A DNA stretch of 64,000 bases from Mycobacterium sp. E1747. Lineage in GTDB: Bacteria; Actinomycetota; Actinomycetes; Mycobacteriales; Mycobacteriaceae. Under the pieces are notes generated by a model. The model searched no databases. It worked only from the letters and a program-made list of their open reading frames with translations, and was not told where the DNA came from. The translations under genes were made by a program, and so were the position numbers. Positions 59,493 to 64,000 of this stretch are shown here, one piece after another. The first letter of the stretch is position 1; each line of letters starts with the position of its first letter. The DNA lies in assembly GCF_001667775.1 (NCBI RefSeq), contig NZ_LZJI01000051.1:1-64000 (forward strand), written 5' to 3'.

Positions 59493-60662
59493 TCAAGAGC
59501 CGTGGCGTGCCTTGAGTTCGGCGAGCACCTCCTCGGTGTGCTGCCCGAGTTCCGGTGCCGCAGAACGCGGGGCCCAGGGTGTGCCGTGGAAATCCGCCGG
59601 GGTGGCGACCATCGCGACGCCGGCTGCCCCGTCCGGCACGTCGATGATGCCGCCGGCGGCGTGGAACTGCTCGTCGGCGACGACGTCTTCGAGGCTGTTC
59701 ACCGGGGACCAGAAGAAATCGGGTTCGCCCGCGAATACCTGCGCCCACTCGTCGAGGGTCCGGGTCGCGAAGATGGCGTCCAGCTCGGCGATCAGGACCG
59801 TCGCGTTGAAGAACCGCGCGTAGGCGTCGACGAAGCGAGGATCGTCCAGCCAGTCCGGATGGCCGACGGCGCGACACAGCGGGGGCCAGTGCCGGTCGAC
59901 GTCGAGCCCGACGATCCAGAACCGCCGCCCGTCAGCGGTCGCGTAATTGTTCATGCAGGGGTTGCCCATCGTCTCGCGTTGCCCGATCGCGATCGGCTGG
60001 CCGGTCAGCAGGTAGGTGTTGAGGTCGAAGCTCACGGTGTAGGCGCCCTGGCGGTACAGCGACGTGGTGACCAGCTGACCGGTACCGGTGCGCTGCCGGG
60101 CCACCAGCGCCGCGCAGATCGCGGCGGCCAGCGTCATGCCGGCCGAGTGATCGCCCATGCCGCCGCGCTGGAACGGCGGAGTGTCACCGGGGCGGGTGAG
60201 CAGGTGCGCCACGCCGGCGCGCGACCAGAAGGCGGCCACGTCGTAGGCTGCGCGGTCGGCGTCGGGCCCGGTTTCGCCGTAGCCGGTGATCAGGCCGTAG
60301 ACCAGGCGGGGGTTGTGCGCCGCCACCGATTCGAAATCCAGCCCCAGCCGTTGTAAGGCGCCGGGGCGCACATTGGTGACGAAAACGTCCGCGTCGGCCA
60401 GCAATTCGAACGCGGTGTCGCGGCCAGCCTCCTCCGCGAGGTTGAGCACGACGCTGCGCTTGGAGCGGTTGTCCATTTCGAACGGCGGGTTGACGCCGAG
60501 GTCGCAGCCCAGCATCCGGCCGAACAGGCGCCCGGGGTCACCGCTCGGCGGCTCGATCTTGATGACGTCGGCGCCCCAGTCGGCCAGGATGCCGCCCGCG
60601 GCCGGCCCGGCCACCCAGACCCCGAGTTCGACGACCTTGACGCCCTCCATTGGTCCCGCCAT
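59493..60662 (-). CDS. Class III CoA-transferase (CaiB/BaiF family)
   Basis: A 389-aa family III CoA-transferase that moves CoA between carboxylic acids through an enzyme aspartyl-CoA intermediate. N-terminal MEGVKVVELGVWVAGPAAGG, ADWGADVIKIEPPSGDPGRL, NRSKRSVVLNLAEEAGRDTA and the catalytic-Asp region GGMGDHSAGMTLAAAICAAL are all present. The start at 60662 (MAGPMEG) has AGGA eight bases upstream; a longer frame is possible. The acyl substrate is unknown, but the bile-acid/steroid-type CaiB family is abundant in mycobacteria. Confidence 0.88.
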   Translation of the reverse strand: MAGPMEGVKVVELGVWVAGPAAGGILADWGADVIKIEPPSGDPGRLFGRMLGCDLGVNPPFEMDNRSKRSVVLNLAEEAGRDTAFELLADADVFVTNVRPGALQRLGLDFESVAAHNPRLVYGLITGYGETGPDADRAAYDVAAFWSRAGVAHLLTRPGDTPPFQRGGMGDHSAGMTLAAAICAALVARQRTGTGQLVTTSLYRQGAYTVSFDLNTYLLTGQPIAIGQRETMGNPCMNNYATADGRRFWIVGLDVDRHWPPLCRAVGHPDWLDDPRFVDAYARFFNATVLIAELDAIFATRTLDEWAQVFAGEPDFFWSPVNSLEDVVADEQFHAAGGIIDVPDGAAGVAMVATPADFHGTPWAPRSAAPELGQHTEEVLAELKARHGS

Positions 60663-60862
60663 GGCTAAGTTCCTACCGGCTAGCCGCCCGAAGTGCACGC
60701 ATCCTCAGCGATTTCGGCGGGTATCGGTGGGGCCCTGATTTGCCGACCGATGATTCTGCGCGTCGCGATGTATCGGAATAGCTGCGGGGGTCGTGTGACG
60801 GCTCGCAGCGGTGAGCCCACCACGCGTGCGGCCCGCCGGCAAATTCAACCAGAAGGGAGACG

Positions 60863-61265
60863 ATGGTGGCCACAGTCTCGGGAAAGGCGATTCTGATTAC
60901 CGGTGGGAATCGCGGCATCGGGCATGCGCTGACCGTGGAAGCCTTGAAGAGAGGCGCGCGGCGGGTCTACGTGGGTACCCGAAAGGCCTTGGCGGACAAG
61001 GGCGATTCGCGGGTGACGCCGTTGACCCTGGACATAACCGACGGGGCGCATCTCGAGGCGGCGGCCGCGCAGGTCGACCCGCCGCCTCGACATACCGAAG
61101 GCCGCGCCGGAATCCGTGGCGCGCGCCATCTTCGACGGGGTGCAGAACGACGATGACGAAATCTTCCCCGATCCGCTGTCACGGTCACTGGCCGAGCGCT
61201 GGGGCGGCGGTGCCACCAAGGTGCTCGAACGCCAGTACGCGGCGCTGCTGGACGCGGACCGCTGA
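60863..61265 (+). pseudogene. Short-chain dehydrogenase with internal deletion and frameshift
   Basis: The first about 72 codons are a typical SDR N-terminus with good start (AGAAGGGAGACG before ATG): AILITGGNRGIGHALTVEAL, then YVGTRKALAD and TLDITDGAHL. From about 61080 a different frame carries an SDR C-terminus: IPKAAPESVARAIFDGVQND, then EIFPDPLSRSLAERWGGGAT to a TGA at 61263-61265. The middle (substrate site with YxxxK, about 120 residues) is missing. A deletion that also shifts the frame explains this. A chimeric 97-aa product from 60863 would be non-functional. Confidence 0.8.
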
Positions 61266-61313
61266 ACGCGCCGGCGTCGACCGGCCCGGCGGTCGGAGGT
61301 CTAGCCTCACACC

Positions 61314-61991
61314 ATGAGCCTGGTTGCCGGACGTGGTCCGCTCAGCAGCGATCCGGTCGGGCGATTCTCGCCGCCGCTGCCGCCCGACGTCGTCTTCATC
61401 GAGCCCCATCCGCGTCGCGTGCAAGCGTTCCAGGATGGCCGCCTGGTGATCGACACCGAAGGGGCGCTGCTGGTCCACCGGCGGGGCGCACCGCTTAGCT
61501 ACGTCTTTCGCGCCGAGGATGTCGCCGACCTGCCGACCGAACCCGAGCCCGAGGCACCGGGCTTCGTCCATGTGCCCTGGGATGCCGTCGACAGCTGGCA
61601 CGAAGAGGGTCGCGAGCTCGTTCATTACCCGCCCAACCCGTATCACCGCGTGGACTGCCGCCCCACCAGACGCCGCCTGCGTGTCTCGGTCGCCGGTACG
61701 GTGCTGGTGGACACCGACGACACCGTGATCCTGTTCGAAACCTCGTTGGCACCACGGCTTTACGTCGATCCGGCGCACGTGCGCACCGAACTGCTGCGTC
61801 GGTCGGACACGGTGAGCTATTGCAATTACAAGGGTTTCGCCACCTACTGGTCGGCCGACGTAGACGGCCGCGTAGTGGACGATGTCGCTTGGAGTTATCC
61901 GGATCCCCCGCCGGAAAGCCTGCCGATCAAGGGACTGCTGAGCTTCGACCTCGCACGGGTGGACGTGGTGGCCGAGCTGCCGCACTCTTGA
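61314..61991 (+). CDS. DUF427 protein, two repeats
   Basis: A 225-aa cytosolic protein of two tandem DUF427 domains, a small beta-rich fold. Repeat 1 is around PRRVQAFQDGRLVIDTEGAL with SYVFRAEDV; repeat 2 around RRLRVSVAGTVLVDTDDTVI with the conserved RLYVDPAHVRTELL and SYCNYKGFATYWSADVDG. The family is common in actinobacteria and has no firm function. It ends at a long imperfect hairpin shared with the convergent ZIP gene. Confidence 0.85.
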   Translation: MSLVAGRGPLSSDPVGRFSPPLPPDVVFIEPHPRRVQAFQDGRLVIDTEGALLVHRRGAPLSYVFRAEDVADLPTEPEPEAPGFVHVPWDAVDSWHEEGRELVHYPPNPYHRVDCRPTRRRLRVSVAGTVLVDTDDTVILFETSLAPRLYVDPAHVRTELLRRSDTVSYCNYKGFATYWSADVDGRVVDDVAWSYPDPPPESLPIKGLLSFDLARVDVVAELPHS

Positions 61992-61994
61992 GCG

Positions 61995-62051
61995 CGAAAG
62001 CGCAACTGGCGACGGATTTCCCGAGTGCCGCCGTCGGTAGTTGCACTTTCG
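61995..62051. terminator. Long imperfect inverted repeat between convergent genes
   Basis: Arms 61995-62015 and 62031-62051 pair at 18 of 21 positions (left arm starts CGAAAGCGCAACT, right arm ends AGTTGCACTTTCG) around a 15-nt loop. It lies between the DUF427 and ZIP stops. Likely a bidirectional terminator, or a dispersed palindromic element; I cannot test its copy number. Confidence 0.6.
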
Positions 62052-62062
62052 GGGCGGAGCGG

Positions 62063-62791
62063 CTAACTGGCCAGCCCGATGATCGCCAGCATGAACAGCA
62101 CCCCGCCGATGGTGCATGCCAGGGTTAGCGGGGTCCGGCGGCCAGCGTCCGCCCTCGGCAGGATGTCCGCGCCCGCGAGATACATCAGGAAACCGGCGAA
62201 GAAGCCGAGGTACACCTCGAGCAGGCGATGGGGAATCGTCACCGCCAGCGTGAGCGCAGCCCCGGCCACCGGTGCGACGGCGTCGGCGCCCAGCAGCGCC
62301 AGCGCCCTCCGCCGGTCGTTTCCGTAGAGCGAGGTGATGGTGTAGGTGTTGAAGCCGTCGGCGAAATCGTGGCCGATCACCGCGACCGCCACCACCGCAC
62401 CCGCGGCCGCCCCCGCCTGGAACGCGGCGCCGATGGCGAATCCGTCCATGACGCTGTGACCGATCAGACCCGACGCGGCGAGGATCCCGACGCCGGGCGC
62501 GTCCGGATCACCGGCATGCTCCGATCCGTCGCCGCGATGGATGCCCACCGTGTGTTCGATGACGTGCAGGACCAGAAAGCCGAGGACGAACGCGAGCAGC
62601 GGAACCGGTATACCGAACAGGACCCAGTACTGCTGGCTCATTGCTTCCGGCAGCAGGTCGAAGGCCACCGCGCCGAGCATCAATCCGGCGGCCAGGCCGA
62701 GCACCAGATAGCGATAGGAACCGATCCGCAGCGCGGCATAACCGCCCAGCAGCGTAGTGATGAACGAGCCGAGGGCCACGAGAACAACCAC
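62063..62791 (-). CDS. ZIP-family divalent metal transporter
   Basis: A 242-aa membrane protein with about eight hydrophobic segments. The ZIP metal-binding signatures are present: GHSVMDGFAIGAAF on helix 4 and GHDFADGFNTYTITS on helix 5. Between helices 3 and 4 is a loop with histidines (HVIEHTVGIHRGDGSEHAG). It would import Zn2+ or another divalent cation into the cytosol. The start is GTG at 62791; no strong ribosome-binding site is seen. No Zur or metal-regulator box was recognised upstream. Confidence 0.88.
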   Translation of the reverse strand: MVVLVALGSFITTLLGGYAALRIGSYRYLVLGLAAGLMLGAVAFDLLPEAMSQQYWVLFGIPVPLLAFVLGFLVLHVIEHTVGIHRGDGSEHAGDPDAPGVGILAASGLIGHSVMDGFAIGAAFQAGAAAGAVVAVAVIGHDFADGFNTYTITSLYGNDRRRALALLGADAVAPVAGAALTLAVTIPHRLLEVYLGFFAGFLMYLAGADILPRADAGRRTPLTLACTIGGVLFMLAIIGLAS

Positions 62792-62912
62792 TGCGGGCCC
62801 ACCTCTCTGCGACCGGTACTCGGTGAAAAAGGTAGCGCGAGACCCGGGGATCGGCGACCTGGCGGCCCCGGAGTCGGGCCGACGAAAGTGCCGCTAGCGA
62901 ACGGCTTCTGAG

Positions 62913-64000
62913 CTATCCACCGTAACTGGGGCGGCCCAGCTTCAGCTCATGCTGGGCGATCATGTTGCGGAAGACTTCCAGGGTGCCGCCGTAGATCCCC
63001 AGCGGCAGCGCCAGCCGGTAAAGGTGTTCTGCCGCACCGTCGGTGGCAGAGCCCGCAGTGTCGGTGGGCAATGCCGACGACGTCCCCAGGACGTCCATCA
63101 GGTCCGGGGTGACGTCGCGCATCGTCTGCGCGACCGCGACCCGCCCGAACATCCCGGGCGTGGACAGCGCCGCCTCCATCCGGGCGACGCCGCGCCCGAG
63201 CCGGTATTTCACCGAGTCGTCGTCGATCGGCCGCCGCCCGTCAGGGCGGGGTTGAGCGGCGGCTGCCGTGACGGCGTCCACGACTTCGGCCATCAGGTCG
63301 CCGTGGGGCGCCATCGCGGCAATGTATTGCAGGCCATGGTCTTCGGGGTCGACGATGCCGTGCTCGTAGTCCAGCGCCGCGCGCATCACCGTCCAACCGC
63401 CGTTCACCTCGCCGATGCGGTAGCGGTCGTCGACGCGGACGTCGCTGTAGTAGACGATGTTGGTGCGGTCGCCGTCCAGGGTGCGGATGCCCTGGATCTC
63501 GATTCCGGGCGAGTCAAGCGGCACCAGGAACATGGTGAGGTTTCGGTGTTTGCGGCCCTGCGGGTCGGTATTGGTGAGCAGGAAGACGTACCGGGCGTTC
63601 TGCGCGTTGGACGTGAACATCTTCGAGCCATTGACTATCCAGCCGTCGCCGTCGCGCACGGCGCGCGTCTTGCAGGTGGCGACGTCGGAGCCGCCTTCGG
63701 GCTCGGTGTAGCCCAGGCAGAGCCGGATCTCGCCGGTGAGCACACCGGGCACGACCTGATCGGCGAGTTCCGCCGCACCGAATTGGCGGACCAGCCGCGC
63801 GACCACCGACGTGGTGCCCCAGTGATACCACGGCGTGTGGGCGCGGGCGATCTCAAGCTGGAAGATGCGCCGGCGGACCGGGCTGAACCCGCCCTCGGAC
63901 TCCGGTTTCCAATCCGATTCCAGGTACCCGGCCTCACCCAGGGCCAAATGCACCCGCTCGTCGAAGTTTTCGCCGAACTCTAGCTGACGGTGCAGCACCT
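62913..64000 (-). CDS. Acyl-CoA dehydrogenase (5' partial)
   Basis: The C-terminal 360 or so residues of an FAD-dependent acyl-CoA dehydrogenase; the frame is open to the right edge, so the N-terminus is outside. Visible: flavin and substrate strand LCLGYTEPEGGSDVATCKTR, GWIVNGSKMFTSNAQNARYV, RIGEVNGGWTVMRAALDYEH, and the C-terminal PLGIYGGTLEVFRNMIAQHE that contacts the flavin. The usual catalytic Glu position before YGGT is replaced by a Leu-Gly-Ile context, as in some mycobacterial FadE members with the base elsewhere. A GTG at 63998 is probably internal. Substrate unknown. Confidence 0.88.
   Translation of the reverse strand, partial: VLHRQLEFGENFDERVHLALGEAGYLESDWKPESEGGFSPVRRRIFQLEIARAHTPWYHWGTTSVVARLVRQFGAAELADQVVPGVLTGEIRLCLGYTEPEGGSDVATCKTRAVRDGDGWIVNGSKMFTSNAQNARYVFLLTNTDPQGRKHRNLTMFLVPLDSPGIEIQGIRTLDGDRTNIVYYSDVRVDDRYRIGEVNGGWTVMRAALDYEHGIVDPEDHGLQYIAAMAPHGDLMAEVVDAVTAAAAQPRPDGRRPIDDDSVKYRLGRGVARMEAALSTPGMFGRVAVAQTMRDVTPDLMDVLGTSSALPTDTAGSATDGAAEHLYRLALPLGIYGGTLEVFRNMIAQHELKLGRPSYGG

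Noticed and set aside
1..64000. CRISPR arrays, tRNA/rRNA genes, insertion sequences, prophage
   Set aside because: No regularly spaced repeats, no tRNA-like cloverleaf seen, no transposase or integrase motifs. The island boundaries show no obvious att site by eye.

Overview
This window is GC-rich chromosomal DNA of a mycobacterium, most likely a slow-growing non-tuberculous species near the M. avium complex. The evidence is gene content: a close match to the 18-kDa antigen small heat-shock protein (known from M. leprae and M. avium), a DosR (DevR) response regulator that looks orthologous to the M. tuberculosis protein, many relatives of M. tuberculosis dormancy genes, and the mce1 locus. These assignments come from recalled family sequences, not a database search.

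Left edge (1-5 kb): the 3' part of an NDH-2-like flavoprotein, a DUF1360 membrane protein, a MerR regulator divergent from hsp18, and a PAS-ANTAR regulator whose stop codon overlaps that of a Tgs1-like triacylglycerol synthase.

Dormancy supercluster (about 5-48 kb): nearly every transcription unit has a recognisable DosR box (consensus TTSGGGACTWWAGTCCCSAA), often as pairs 21-22 bp apart. The units are: PEP synthase; nitroreductase plus two KAS III-like proteins; usp plus a kinase/ATPase fusion (Rv2004c/Rv2005c-like); otsB1-GH65 fusion; usp; GNAT-usp-STAS; usp-usp-devR, then devS; Rv2030c-like plus pfkB; nitroreductase-DUF1918-small protein; acetyl-CoA synthetase-pdhA-pdhB-pdhC-ACP-nitroreductase; a PNPOx-like protein; SRPBCC-usp-DUF2156; Rv0079-like ribosome factor; a 54-aa ORF plus a membrane serine protease; an Rv3131-like nitroreductase, Rv1733c-like protein and a group 3b [NiFe]-hydrogenase with its protease; and an Rv2628-like antigen. 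In M. tuberculosis these genes are scattered over several loci; here they sit together with devR-devS. The inferred physiology is hypoxic survival: redox disposal through nitroreductases and H2 production, carbon routed through pyruvate, acetyl-CoA, PEP, trehalose and triacylglycerol, and ribosome silencing.

mce1 region (49-57 kb): adhE1, an Rv0163-like thioesterase, a TB18.5-like protein, mce1R, fadD5, yrbE1A, yrbE1B and mce1A keep the M. tuberculosis order, but after mce1A the operon stops. The next gene is a cation/proton antiporter and then the DosR island, so mce1B-F are not here.

Right edge (57-64 kb): an enolase-superfamily enzyme, a hypothetical protein with a coding remnant behind its stop, a class III CoA-transferase, a short-chain dehydrogenase pseudogene, a DUF427 protein, a ZIP metal transporter and a partial acyl-CoA dehydrogenase. 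I found no tRNA, rRNA, CRISPR array or insertion sequence.
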